From the NCBI RefSeq assembly GCF_004368785.1, contig NZ_SODM01000005.1, positions 391,453 through 455,452 of the forward strand: a DNA stretch of 64,000 bases, written 5' to 3'. Made by a program: the position numbers and the translations under genes. Source of the DNA: Flavobacterium sp. 270. Its GTDB lineage: Bacteria; Bacteroidota; Bacteroidia; Flavobacteriales; Flavobacteriaceae. The notes beneath the pieces are model-generated. The model searched no databases. It was not told the origin of the DNA and saw nothing but the letters and a program-made list of their open reading frames with translations. Positions 32,468 through 40,850 of this stretch are shown piece after piece. The stretch's first letter is position 1, and each line of letters begins with the position of its first letter.

Positions 32468-32959
32468 AGAAGCGTAATCGCCGCCTTCTGCATCAAAAAC
32501 TACCTGAACATGCTCTAATAGAGATGTCGATAAAGAAATACCCTTAAAATCTGCTTTTACAGGGTATTTTTTATGGTTTCTATCTACAAGCACCGCTGTC
32601 TTGAATTTTTTAAGCGGAACATCTAAAAAATGACGAACTGCATAAATTAATGTCGTACCCGAATTTAGTACATCGTCTACCAGAACTAAACCTTTGTTTT
32701 CGTATTCTGCTATACTTAATGACGTTTGTATTGGCAGCTGCGGATTTTGTTTGTCAACTATAACCTCACAAAGTGAAACTTTAAGAGTGGAGATCGTATT
32801 TAAGGCTAAAGCAATTTTCTGAGCAAAAATAGAACCGTTTGAAGCGATTCCTGCAATCACAACTTCTTCTTCGTCAACAAAAGTCTCGTAAATTTGATAT
32901 GCGATACGTTTTATTTTGTGCTCAATTTCCTGATTCGTTAAGATGATGTTCTTGCTCAT
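32459..32959 (-). CDS. Phosphoribosyltransferase-family protein (PyrR-like)
   Basis: 166 aa type I phosphoribosyltransferase. The PRPP-binding motif VLVDDVLNSGTTL (residues about 91-103) is complete, preceded by VVIAGIASNGSIFAQKIA and the variable loop. Such proteins transfer or hydrolyse PRPP-linked bases, and PyrR-type members can also regulate pyrimidine genes; no pyr gene is nearby, so substrate and any RNA-binding role are open. Convergent overlap with aroK. Confidence 0.85.
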   Translation of the reverse strand: MSKNIILTNQEIEHKIKRIAYQIYETFVDEEEVVIAGIASNGSIFAQKIALALNTISTLKVSLCEVIVDKQNPQLPIQTSLSIAEYENKGLVLVDDVLNSGTTLIYAVRHFLDVPLKKFKTAVLVDRNHKKYPVKADFKGISLSTSLLEHVQVVFDAEGGDYASLS

Positions 32960-32984
32960 AATTTATTTTTTTGCTAAAATACAT

Positions 32985-33100
32985 AATTTTAAATTCCAAT
33001 TTTAAAAATTCCAAATTCCAAAAGATAAGGCTTAAATTAGAATTTGGAATTTCAATATTGGGATTTTTTATTCATTATTGGAATTTGGAATTAAAAAAAA
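32985..33100. repeat. AATTCCAAATTCC-type palindromic repeat
   Basis: Words AAATTCCAATTT, TTCCAAATTCC and their complements (AATTTGGAATTTC, GGAATTTGGAATT) alternate through this stretch and can pair. It is non-coding, between the PRTase and S4 genes. Similar words occur at about 37600-37650. Confidence 0.6.
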
Positions 33101-33106
33101 AGGAAT

Positions 33107-33496
33107 TTAATTCTCTTCTTCTTCATCGATAATATCGTTTCCATATTCATCAATATCCCTTCTGTCTTTCTTGGTTGGTCTTCCGGTACCGCTTTTACGA
33201 TAATGTTCTTTAGAAAGTTTTAGTAATTCTAAATGGGCATAGGCTTCTGCCGGCGTTTCGTTTTTTCGGTATATATCTACAAGTTTAGCGCCCACACGAC
33301 TTTCAGGAATATCCAGAACAGTAATAATCTGTGTAATCTGGTCTTTTCTAAAGGTAATTCTATCGGTAGGAAAAACCTCTTTCGATGGTTTTGCAACTTG
33401 TCCATTTACAGTAATATGGTTCTTTTTACAGGCCTCGGTAACCATGTTTCTGGTTTTGTAATAGCGTACGCACCATAAGTATTTATCTATTCTCAT
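33107..33496 (-). CDS. S4-domain RNA-binding protein (Hsp15-like)
   Basis: About 129 aa from the ATG at 33496. The S4 domain starts at once: MRIDKYLWCVRYYKTRNMV, then KKNHITVNGQVAKPSKEV, matching the heat-shock protein Hsp15 (HslR), which binds stalled 50S subunits that carry nascent chains. The C-terminal 40 residues are charged, with HYRKSGTGRPTKKDRRDID. The longer frame from 33541 adds 15 residues that do not fit the family. Confidence 0.88.
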   Translation of the reverse strand: MRIDKYLWCVRYYKTRNMVTEACKKNHITVNGQVAKPSKEVFPTDRITFRKDQITQIITVLDIPESRVGAKLVDIYRKNETPAEAYAHLELLKLSKEHYRKSGTGRPTKKDRRDIDEYGNDIIDEEEEN

Positions 33497-33527
33497 AATT
33501 TTTCCAAAATCGAAGTTAAATTCTTTA

Positions 33528-33535
33528 CAAAAATA
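33528..33535 (-). promoter_or_regulatory. -7 box of the S4 gene
   Basis: Reverse strand TATTTTTG, 31 nt upstream of the ATG at 33496. It supports the shorter start, because a start at 33541 would lie upstream of it. Confidence 0.4.
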
Positions 33536-33575
33536 AATCAATATTGTATCTTGCGCACCTAAAAAATTAACAATA

Positions 33576-34733
33576 ATGAATAAATTTAAATATTATTTTG
33601 TTTTACTAATTGCAGGTATTGCGATCGTTTCTTGTAATAAAAGTAATGATGATGATACGGTTATAGTTCCTTTAAGGGATTATGCAGAACAATATAAAGC
33701 AGATAATGATTCGATTGAAAAATATTTAAAGACTAATTATATTGAAAGTGTAACGGCTGATTTGGATATAAAGATATCTAAAATTCCTGCTGGAGGAGCT
33801 CAAACTTCTATCTGGGATCAGAGTACTTATAAATTAGCATCTAGAGATGTTTATAGTGATGGTATTACTTATAAAGTTTATTATTTAACATTAAGACAGG
33901 GATCTGGTGTTTCGCCGACAAATACAGATAAAATTTTCGCATCTTACACTGGTACTTTATTAAACGGAACTCAATTTGATAGTTCATATGGTACTGCGGG
34001 TACTTATAACTTGTTTCCATACGCTACTGATTCGACTGTAATACAAGGCTGGTCTGAGATTTTCCCAATGTTCAAAACAGGTACTCCTTCTGCGCCGACA
34101 GGTGACGGTGTTATTACATATACTGATTACGGAGCAGGTGTTATGTTTTTACCATCTGGTTTAGGTTATTATAGTCAGACGCAAGGATCAATTCCAGCTT
34201 ACAGCCCTATAGTGTTTAGTTTTAAATTATTTAATCTTCAGAGAGCAGATAATGAATACACAGTTTCGTCTACAACAGGACAAAGAGTTTTTGTTGGAGA
34301 TGGTATTCCAGATTATTTAGAAGATATTAATCATGATGGTTTCTTATATGATTTTAGAGATGTAACAAAATACCCAAGCCCGCCAGCTAGTTTAATCGAT
34401 GATTCAGATGGAGATGGTATTGCTGATTTTGTTGATTTTGATGATGATGGAGACGGTTATTCGACTCTTTTTGAAGTTACTAAACCTACAGATGCTCCTT
34501 TTTCTGGTTTAAGTAAATATTATCCTTACAATCCTGTCTTAGATAATCCTAATACACCAAATTATGATGAATCTGAAATTTGGGGTGTGCCTAGAAGACC
34601 TACAGGAGCACTTACAGATCCTACGAAACCAGAGTCTGTAACAAATCCAAAAAAATATGTTCCTGAAGATTATACGGATCCAACAAGATTAAGAATATAT
34701 TTAGATAAAACTTATCCTCTTCAAAAGAATTAA
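33576..34733 (+). CDS. Lipoprotein with FKBP-type peptidyl-prolyl isomerase domain and Asp-rich repeats
   Basis: 385 aa. Lipoprotein signal with Cys at about residue 20 (IAGIAIVSCNKS). Residues about 125-225 are an FKBP-type domain: DKIFASYTGTLLNGTQFDSS, then VIQGWSEIFPMFKTG and GVMFLPSGLGYY. From about 245 to 310 are Asp/Gly-rich stretches (VGDGIPDYLEDINHDG, DSDGDGIADFVDFDDDGDGY) like thrombospondin type 3 calcium loops. The product should assist folding at the outer membrane; in gliding flavobacteria related FKBP lipoproteins support motility, but no gld gene is nearby. Ends at a terminator. Confidence 0.85.
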   Translation: MNKFKYYFVLLIAGIAIVSCNKSNDDDTVIVPLRDYAEQYKADNDSIEKYLKTNYIESVTADLDIKISKIPAGGAQTSIWDQSTYKLASRDVYSDGITYKVYYLTLRQGSGVSPTNTDKIFASYTGTLLNGTQFDSSYGTAGTYNLFPYATDSTVIQGWSEIFPMFKTGTPSAPTGDGVITYTDYGAGVMFLPSGLGYYSQTQGSIPAYSPIVFSFKLFNLQRADNEYTVSSTTGQRVFVGDGIPDYLEDINHDGFLYDFRDVTKYPSPPASLIDDSDGDGIADFVDFDDDGDGYSTLFEVTKPTDAPFSGLSKYYPYNPVLDNPNTPNYDESEIWGVPRRPTGALTDPTKPESVTNPKKYVPEDYTDPTRLRIYLDKTYPLQKN

Positions 34734-34752
34734 GTTTTAGTTGAAAATAAAG

Positions 34753-34783
34753 AAAACCTCGAAAGTGATTTCGAGGTTTTTTT
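34753..34783 (+). terminator. Terminator of the FKBP lipoprotein gene
   Basis: AAAACCTCGAAA / TTTCGAGGTTTT stem, 4-nt loop, T-run to 34783. Confidence 0.85.
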
Positions 34784-34890
34784 ATGCTTTGTATTAAATA
34801 TATCAAAGCATTTTTTGTTTGAATCTCTGGTAAAGTAAAATGATATTAATTCCTGAAATCATCTTAAGGTATTCAATAATGCTGAAAAAC

Positions 34891-34922
34891 AAAAACCTCG
34901 AAATCACTTTCGAGGTTTTTTT
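34891..34922 (-). terminator. Terminator of the transketolase operon, inverted copy of the one at 34753
   Basis: AAAAACCTCGAAA / TTTCGAGGTTTTT hairpin. Its sequence is the reverse complement of the neighbouring terminator including the loop (GTGA against TCAC), 107 bp apart. Confidence 0.8.
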
Positions 34923-34941
34923 ATAAGTAAGAAATAAAAAA

Positions 34942-35895
34942 TTATTTTCTTTTGATAACTCTTTCTACTGCTTCAACAATTGCTTGATTGTTTAGTTTGT
35001 ATTTTTCCATTAATTGCTCTGGAGTTCCAGATTCACCAAAACTATCTTTTACTGCTACAAATTCTTGTGGAGTAGGTTGGTTTAGTGCTAATACTCCTGA
35101 TACGCTTTCTCCAAGACCTCCAAGGTAGTTGTGTTCTTCTGCTGTAACCACACATTTAGTTTTAGCCACAGATTTTAAAATAGCTTCTTCATCAAGTGGC
35201 TTAATTGTATGAATATTGATTACTTCAGCAGATATTCCTTTTGCTTCTAAAGCTTCTGCTGCGATAAGAGCTTCCCAAACTAAATGACCTGTTGCAATAA
35301 TTGTTACATCAGTTCCTTCGTTTAACATGATTGCTTTTCCAATTACGAATGGTTCATCAGCAGGAGTGAAGTTTGCTACTACCGGACGTCCGAAACGTAA
35401 ATAAGCAGGACCATGGTGATCTGCTAATGCAAGCGTTGCAGCTTTAGTCTGATTGTAATCACAAGTATTGATTACAGTCATTCCTGGTAACATTTTCATT
35501 AAACCAATATCTTCTAGGATTTGGTGTGTTGCTCCGTCTTCTCCTAGTGTTAAACCAGCGTGAGAAGCACAGATTTTTACGTTTTTATCAGAGTAAGCAA
35601 CAGATTGACGAATTTGATCGTAAACTCTTCCTGTAGAAAAGTTAGCGAATGTTCCTGTAAATGGAATTTTTCCTCCAATTGTTAAACCTGCAGCAATACC
35701 AATCATGTTAGCTTCTGCAATTCCAATTTGGAAAAAACGTTCTGGGTGATTTTTTTTGAATTCATCAAATTTTAATGAACCAATTAAATCTGCACATAAT
35801 GCAACAACATTTTCGTTTTTTTGACCTAATTCAGTCATTCCCGCTCCAAAACCTGAACGAGTATCTTTACTTCCTGTATTTGTATATTTTTTCAT
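34942..35895 (-). CDS. Transketolase, C-terminal subunit
   Basis: About 317 aa from the ATG at 35895 (MKKYTNTGSKDTRSGFGAGM); the frame from 35931 adds 12 residues that look non-native. It contains the pyrimidine-binding and C-terminal domains of transketolase: VVALCADLIGSLKF, RFFQIGIAEANMIGIAAGL with the Glu that activates thiamine, TLGEDGATHQ, and VTAEEHNYLGGLGE. With the upstream subunit it transfers two-carbon ketol units in the pentose phosphate pathway. The gap to the N-terminal subunit gene is 75 bp. Confidence 0.93.
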   Translation of the reverse strand: MKKYTNTGSKDTRSGFGAGMTELGQKNENVVALCADLIGSLKFDEFKKNHPERFFQIGIAEANMIGIAAGLTIGGKIPFTGTFANFSTGRVYDQIRQSVAYSDKNVKICASHAGLTLGEDGATHQILEDIGLMKMLPGMTVINTCDYNQTKAATLALADHHGPAYLRFGRPVVANFTPADEPFVIGKAIMLNEGTDVTIIATGHLVWEALIAAEALEAKGISAEVINIHTIKPLDEEAILKSVAKTKCVVTAEEHNYLGGLGESVSGVLALNQPTPQEFVAVKDSFGESGTPEQLMEKYKLNNQAIVEAVERVIKRK

Positions 35896-35970
35896 TTGTT
35901 TTTTTGCTATACGCAATAGGCTTGTGGGCAATAGGCATAAAGCGTACTGCTTAAAGCTTAAAGCTATTTT

Positions 35971-36819
35971 TTAATAATCTGCTTCTGTTGAGATGTTTTG
36001 AGCTAAAGCACTTGCCAACTGATCGTTGTTTGGCGCTTTACCGTGCCATGCGTGAGTGTGCATCATAAAATCAACTCCATTACCCATTTCAGTGTGTAAT
36101 AAAATACAAACTGGTTTTCCTTTTCCAGTTCTTGATTTTGCATCATTCAGACCAGCAAGAATAGCATCGATATTGTTACCTTCTTTAATTTCAAGAACGT
36201 CCCAGTCAAAAGCTTCAAATTTAGCGCGAATACTTCCCATTGGTAAAACTTCGTCGGTAGTTCCGTCAATTTGTTTACCGTTAAGGTCAATAGTTGAAAT
36301 AATGTTGTCTACTTTTTTAGCAGAAGCATACATGATAGCTTCCCAGTTTTGACCTTCTTGTAATTCACCATCTCCGTGAAGAGTAAAAACTAAATGTTTA
36401 TCTCCGTTTAATTTTTTAGCCTGCGCTGCACCAAGAGCTACAGATAAACCTTGTCCTAACGAACCAGACGCAATACGAACTCCAGGTAAACCTTCGTGAG
36501 TTGTAGGGTGTCCTTGTAAACGAGAATTTAATAATCTAAAAGTTGCAAGTTCTGAAACAGGGAAATATCCGCTGCGTGCTAAAACGCTATAAAAAACTGG
36601 AGAAATATGTCCATTAGAAAGGAAGAAAATATCTTCACCAATTCCGTCCATGTCAAAACCTTCCTTACGGTCCATAATATTTTGGTATAAAGTCACCAAA
36701 AATTCTGTACAACCAAGTGAACCACCTGGGTGACCTGAATTGACTGCATGTACCATACGAAGAATATCTCTTCTTACTTGGATAGTTAAATCGCTTAATT
36801 GTTGTGTGTTAGGCTTCAT
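35971..36819 (-). CDS. Transketolase, N-terminal subunit
   Basis: 282 aa. Thiamine-diphosphate-binding half: SGHPGGSLGCTEFL with His/Gly, IFFLSNGHISPVFYSVL, GSLGQGLSVALGAA and the THDP motif FTLHGDGELQEGQNWEA ending in IISTIDLNGKQIDG. Splitting of transketolase into two genes is usual in Flavobacteriia. It pairs with the downstream C-terminal subunit in the same transcript. A well-spaced promoter is present directly upstream. Confidence 0.94.
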   Translation of the reverse strand: MKPNTQQLSDLTIQVRRDILRMVHAVNSGHPGGSLGCTEFLVTLYQNIMDRKEGFDMDGIGEDIFFLSNGHISPVFYSVLARSGYFPVSELATFRLLNSRLQGHPTTHEGLPGVRIASGSLGQGLSVALGAAQAKKLNGDKHLVFTLHGDGELQEGQNWEAIMYASAKKVDNIISTIDLNGKQIDGTTDEVLPMGSIRAKFEAFDWDVLEIKEGNNIDAILAGLNDAKSRTGKGKPVCILLHTEMGNGVDFMMHTHAWHGKAPNNDQLASALAQNISTEADY

Positions 36820-36844
36820 TTTATATGTAAAAGTTAAACTGTTG

Positions 36845-36875
36845 CAAAAGTAAAGGTTATTTTGCGGGGAGACAA
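36845..36875 (-). promoter_or_regulatory. Promoter of the split transketolase operon
   Basis: TACTTTTG on the reverse strand of 36845-36852, with TTG exactly 20 nt upstream (36873-36875). The ATG is 25 nt downstream. Confidence 0.7.
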
Positions 36876-37064
36876 ATGATTTTTTGCTTTAGTTTATGAC
36901 AATTGTTAAATTCTGGTAGGGTTTTTATATATATTAAAAAAATAAGCAATTTTTCTGGTGATTATTAATTCTAGGTGGCATTTGATCTAATTTTACTGCT
37001 CATTTCGCACATAAAAATGTAACTTTTTTGCTGAGGTTACAAATTGTTACACTATTATAAATAA

Positions 37065-37090
37065 AAAAGTCCTGCTCAAGCAGGACTTTT
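37065..37090 (-). terminator. Terminator of the acidic-protein gene
   Basis: AAAAGTCCTGCT / AGCAGGACTTTT, 12-bp stem with a 2-nt centre and flanking A/T runs; usable in both directions. Confidence 0.85.
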
Positions 37091-37125
37091 CTATACAATT
37101 ATTTTTTAAGGCGTATATGCCAGCG

Positions 37126-37434
37126 TTAGTTATCACTTTCGCTGTAATAGTTATTTTCCTCATCTTCCGAGCCAATATTTTCCTGGGCATCATCAAGTTC
37201 AGAACCAGGAACATCTAAATCTTCTCCTGTTAAGTCTTCTTTATCAATATTAAAGGTATTTTCATTCCATTCTCCTTCTTTTTCATCAATAGTTTTTTCT
37301 GTATTGATGTTTTCTGGATTAATGTCTTTCAATTTTTCTTCTTGATTGTAAATGTCGTCTTGAGCAGGATAATTTAATTCTTCTAGATTTTTTTCTATTT
37401 GCTCTTCACTAGCTTCATCTTCAAAATTTTTCAT
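37126..37434 (-). CDS. Small highly acidic protein, function unknown
   Basis: 102 aa, with roughly 40 percent Glu plus Asp and many Asn, and no Cys or Trp-rich core apart from one Trp. No signal peptide. Segments such as DKEGEWNENTFNIDKEDLTG and DVPGSELDDAQENIGSEDEE suggest a disordered polyanion. Small acidic proteins like this recur in Flavobacterium, with names only as hypothetical. A dedicated terminator follows. Role unknown. Confidence 0.7.
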   Translation of the reverse strand: MKNFEDEASEEQIEKNLEELNYPAQDDIYNQEEKLKDINPENINTEKTIDEKEGEWNENTFNIDKEDLTGEDLDVPGSELDDAQENIGSEDEENNYYSESDN

Positions 37435-37659
37435 AATATCTATATTTAAGGATACTTTAAAGAATCTTTAAAAACAGCATTTCGTGTGATGCAGCTAATT
37501 TTTTGATTCTTTGTAAAATTACCCACTTCTGCTCTTTAGAATATTATATCTTTTTTAAAAGTTGCTGCAGTATTCACACCTACTTTAAAATCAATATCAA
37601 AAATCAATATCAAATCCCAAATCCCAAATTCCAAAAATCTAAAATTTACAATCTAAAAT

Positions 37660-38052
37660 CTACAATTTTCCTTCTACATAACTTGCAATCTGCGAATCGG
37701 TGTAAGAACTGAAAGTTGAGCCGGCAAGTTGAAAATTTAAAAACAAAGTTTCATCCTTCAATTCCATTTTTACAGCGCTGCTGTCGTCAGTATTTGTAAT
37801 ATCAATAGTTGTCATACTTTCTTGAAGCGCTTCTTTTCCCATATCATCAGAACAGATCTTTTTTACAAACGATTCAAGATCATCAAAAACAATATCCAAT
37901 CTCGAAAGCGGATATTCGTCATAAGCCGTAAAAGTATTCCAGTCAATATTTACTTTAATATCATAACCAGCACGTTCTTTTAATTTCTCTTCAAAAGCCG
38001 GAAGTTTTTCTGTTTTAATTGATTCTGCCAAACGTTTTTCTGCTAATCCCAT
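37660..38052 (-). CDS. Conserved hypothetical protein, cytoplasmic
   Basis: 130 aa with no signal peptide. It alternates helix and strand: AEKRLAESIKTEKLPAFEEK, AGYDIKVNIDWNTFTAYDEY, LSRLDIVFDDLESFVKKIC, VKMELKDETLFLNFQLAGST. It reads as a compact folded domain rather than a fragment. No family name is recognised. It stands alone, 110 bp upstream (in the same direction) of nothing obvious and 110 bp from the TPR membrane protein gene. Confidence 0.7.
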   Translation of the reverse strand: MGLAEKRLAESIKTEKLPAFEEKLKERAGYDIKVNIDWNTFTAYDEYPLSRLDIVFDDLESFVKKICSDDMGKEALQESMTTIDITNTDDSSAVKMELKDETLFLNFQLAGSTFSSYTDSQIASYVEGKL

Positions 38053-38162
38053 TTTTTTATTTGTTTAAGGTTTATAAAATTATGGTGCTAAATTAGCCGT
38101 GCTGTTTTTGTCCTGCATCACTATTTCTAATGATTTTGTTTTCGCAGATAGAAATTCAATAG

Positions 38163-39989
38163 TTAAAAAACTTTATGGCCTTTGCTTTCTAAAATCTCAT
38201 TGAGAATATCAGATTTATGTCCTTTTTCCTGAGATTCCAATGCGTAAAACATTGCTTTTTCGGGTTCTTTTAATTTGCAGTACATCTCGGCAATATTACA
38301 TTGATACGTTCCTTCGTTCGGATTTATTGCAGTTGCTTTTTTAAAATATTCTAACGCTTCTTCAAGACGATGATCCAGATCAAGAAGACATCCAAAATTA
38401 TTATACATGTGAGCCAAAGCAAAAGAATCATGTTTTGTTTTCTCTATAAAATAATCGAGTTTGTCGTAGCAAGCCTGTGAACCCTGAGTATACCAAAGCA
38501 ATCGCGCTTCAAGAAAATAAGCAATGCCAAATTCTGGATTTTCTGAGATTAACTGATCGCATATTTTTTGCGCCGCAGGATAATCTTTAGCATAAATTAA
38601 AGGCCATGCACTTTGATATAAATCATTTTTTAATTGATGTTGTTTGGATTCGTTTATTTTTTCGTCAACACTTTTTTTATGATATTCATTAATATCAAAA
38701 GTCCAGTCTTTAAATTCAATTTTCTGATCTCCGGTTTTGATGAAAAATTTCAATTCCGTTTCGTTATTTTCAAAAACAAGCAAGAAAGATATTGGTGCGT
38801 CTTTATGTTCTAAAACACTTTCAAGAAGTTTGCAAAGTTTGATAATATCAATTTGAATATTTGCCCACGTGTAAGGTCGATAATAAATGTCAATTTTTCT
38901 GGGAAGATATTTAAGATTTAAAATATTTATATCGCTCGCGATTTCGTGATGAATCGGTAACGCATCGTAGATTTCGAGTTTATTTCCTTCGTGTAAACCT
39001 TCAAAAGAAATATCCCAGACAAATTGTTTTTGCTGTGTCTCTATTTTTTCTTCAAGACGTTTCGACTTCTTGATTTCTTCAATTAAAGTGCTGAATTCTT
39101 CCTTATTCCGTACGCTAGAAGTATAAATATAATTATTGATTCTGCTCTCTTTTTGTTCTTCTGTAATAATAATTGATTTGGTATTTGAAGGTTTTAGCAA
39201 ATGTGTTTCCTTATTAAGCAGTTCGATTTCGCCATTTAAGGAAATATGAAGATAAAGCGATTTTGTTTCGATTCCTCGAAAGACCGCCGGCTCATTTGTT
39301 GGATATTTTACAGCGGTTAAAATGAGTTTATCATACGGAAACTCTAATTCGGCATCATAATATTTATCTTCAATAAAAGAATACCATGAAACTCTAAATA
39401 AATTTGAATTTACGGGAATTTGCGCTGTTAAGGCCTGATATTGATCTCTTTCTATTTTAATGTTAGAAATTCTATTAGTATTCGTATTTACAAATTCTAT
39501 TTTGTCAATATAAATAAGAAGTTCAGGATCATGAAAAATACTAATTCGGGTTTTGATATAATTTACCGCTAAACGCCATCGGATAAAATTGTATCGAATA
39601 TCATTAAAAACAAAATAAAGTACAGGCAGTCCGAATACAATAAAAGCCCAAATATAAAAATGAAGTTTGTTGAAATAATTCGTGTGCTGATATTGAAAAA
39701 GGAGATACAAACCATAATCTACAAAAAGAAAATACCCGCAAACAAGCATCCATCCGAAAACAAATTCAGCAGAAATATTTTGAGAGCTTTTTCCATAATA
39801 ATGAAAATAGAAATATCCGATAAATGAAATCACTAAATTGAATACAACAACAAACGAAACGCCTCCTATAAAAAGCAGTCCATAAGAAATTAAAGAAGGA
39901 ATAATAGTGGCAAAAATCGGAAAAACCAGAAATTCATTTAAATTAAAATAAACGGGCTTGATTTCTTTGTAAGGCTTATGATTTTTCAT
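38163..39989 (-). CDS. Multi-pass membrane protein with C-terminal TPR domain
   Basis: 608 aa. Residues about 20-145 contain four membrane segments (ATIIPSLISYGLLFIGGV, VVFNLVISFIGYFYFHYY, FVFGWMLVCGYFLFVDYGL and IWAFIVFGLPVLYFVFNDI). A long soluble middle part follows, then TPR units from about 460: YPAAQKICDQLISENPEFGIAY, LEEALEYFKKATAINPNEG and EPEKAMFYALESQEKGH. It is 3 bp downstream of a small exported-protein gene, so the two form an operon. No family name is recognised; the arrangement suggests a membrane-anchored scaffold or sensor. Confidence 0.75.
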   Translation of the reverse strand: MKNHKPYKEIKPVYFNLNEFLVFPIFATIIPSLISYGLLFIGGVSFVVVFNLVISFIGYFYFHYYGKSSQNISAEFVFGWMLVCGYFLFVDYGLYLLFQYQHTNYFNKLHFYIWAFIVFGLPVLYFVFNDIRYNFIRWRLAVNYIKTRISIFHDPELLIYIDKIEFVNTNTNRISNIKIERDQYQALTAQIPVNSNLFRVSWYSFIEDKYYDAELEFPYDKLILTAVKYPTNEPAVFRGIETKSLYLHISLNGEIELLNKETHLLKPSNTKSIIITEEQKESRINNYIYTSSVRNKEEFSTLIEEIKKSKRLEEKIETQQKQFVWDISFEGLHEGNKLEIYDALPIHHEIASDINILNLKYLPRKIDIYYRPYTWANIQIDIIKLCKLLESVLEHKDAPISFLLVFENNETELKFFIKTGDQKIEFKDWTFDINEYHKKSVDEKINESKQHQLKNDLYQSAWPLIYAKDYPAAQKICDQLISENPEFGIAYFLEARLLWYTQGSQACYDKLDYFIEKTKHDSFALAHMYNNFGCLLDLDHRLEEALEYFKKATAINPNEGTYQCNIAEMYCKLKEPEKAMFYALESQEKGHKSDILNEILESKGHKVF

Positions 39990-39992
39990 TTT

Positions 39993-40604
39993 TTAATGGT
40001 TGATTTCTAATAAGACATCGGCTTCTGGTGAAAATAGTGTTTTGGGAATAGGCAAATAAGAACCCTGAATTGACGGTTCTTCTTCGCCGGTTTTTTTATT
40101 GATTTTATACCGTCCGTAAGAATATTGATTTTCCATATGAATAGCATAATAATCGTCTTCTTCGTAAACCGTAGTTTCAAAATCCGGACTGAAAATACCA
40201 AAATTTTTCTGTACAAATGCTATAGCTTCCAGATCTTTATCGGTAGGAATGTAGAAAGTGCTGTCTAAAACATCATCAAAAGGAGAAATCATATTTTGAA
40301 TTAGATTAACGGTAATGTCATATTTTATTTGGTTTTTGGTTTGAAATCTTAGCGGTACATACCGTATAATTCTCCTAAATTGTACTACGATTTCTTTGGA
40401 ATTTGCTAAAACCTTTATTTCAAAATCTTTAGGATTAATAATTATTGCCGGTTGTTTTTCTTCGATTAAAGTATAGGCTAATTTTATGGCATTGGCTTTT
40501 CCTTTTAGTTTTAAATCTTCAATATAAGGGTTCATGTTTTTGTTTTGTGAATGAACATTCGCGTAAAGCAAAAGAACAAATAGCAATAGGCGGATATTTT
40601 TCAT
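39993..40604 (-). CDS. Exported hypothetical protein partnered with the TPR membrane protein
   Basis: About 203 aa from the ATG at 40604. Signal peptide MKNIRLLLFVLLLYANVHSQ. The mature part contains FEIKVLANSKEIVVQFRRI, a YEEDDYYAIHMENQYSYGRY block and KKTGEEEPSIQGSY; no family is recognised. A longer frame from 40667 would add 21 residues. A 22-bp perfect inverted repeat (40555-40576 and 40621-40642) encloses the start codon in its loop; the left arm encodes part of the signal peptide. This may control translation. The downstream TPR membrane gene begins 3 bp after its stop. Confidence 0.7.
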   Translation of the reverse strand: MKNIRLLLFVLLLYANVHSQNKNMNPYIEDLKLKGKANAIKLAYTLIEEKQPAIIINPKDFEIKVLANSKEIVVQFRRIIRYVPLRFQTKNQIKYDITVNLIQNMISPFDDVLDSTFYIPTDKDLEAIAFVQKNFGIFSPDFETTVYEEDDYYAIHMENQYSYGRYKINKKTGEEEPSIQGSYLPIPKTLFSPEADVLLEINH

Positions 40605-40642
40605 TTCGGTTTTGTGAATATTCTTTTGCTTTACGCGAATGT
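40555..40642 (-). promoter_or_regulatory. 22-bp perfect inverted repeat enclosing a start codon
   Basis: Arms 40555-40576 and 40621-40642 are exact reverse complements (core CGCGTAAAGCAAAAG). In mRNA from the minus strand the loop of 44 nt would hold the start codon at 40604, with one arm in the leader and one in the coding region. Confidence 0.7.
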
Positions 40643-40810
40643 AAATTAAGGTTTTTGAAATTTTCAAAAGTCTAATAAATCAGAGAATTTGCAGTCATTA
40701 TTTATAGTGATTTTCAAAGTTTACGGATCAAAAAATGTTAATCATTTTTTAAAATTATCTAATTCTCACATTGCCCTGATTTTCTAATTAATTTTTTCCT
40801 CAAATTAGCC

Positions 40811-40818
40811 TATCTTTG
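40811..40818 (+). promoter_or_regulatory. -7 box of tgt
   Basis: TATCTTTG fits TAnnTTTG and lies 32 nt upstream of the tgt ATG; no clear -33 TTG at 17-23 nt. Confidence 0.45.
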
Positions 40819-40850
40819 CCGTCCCGAACAATCGGGAGAAAAACGCGTAT

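Larger units (their letters stand above)
36820..37125. other. 306-bp gap between the transketolase operon and the acidic-protein gene
   Basis: No gene. It contains the transketolase promoter at 36845-36875 and a terminator at 37065-37090. The rest is AT-rich with no recognised element. Confidence 0.65.
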
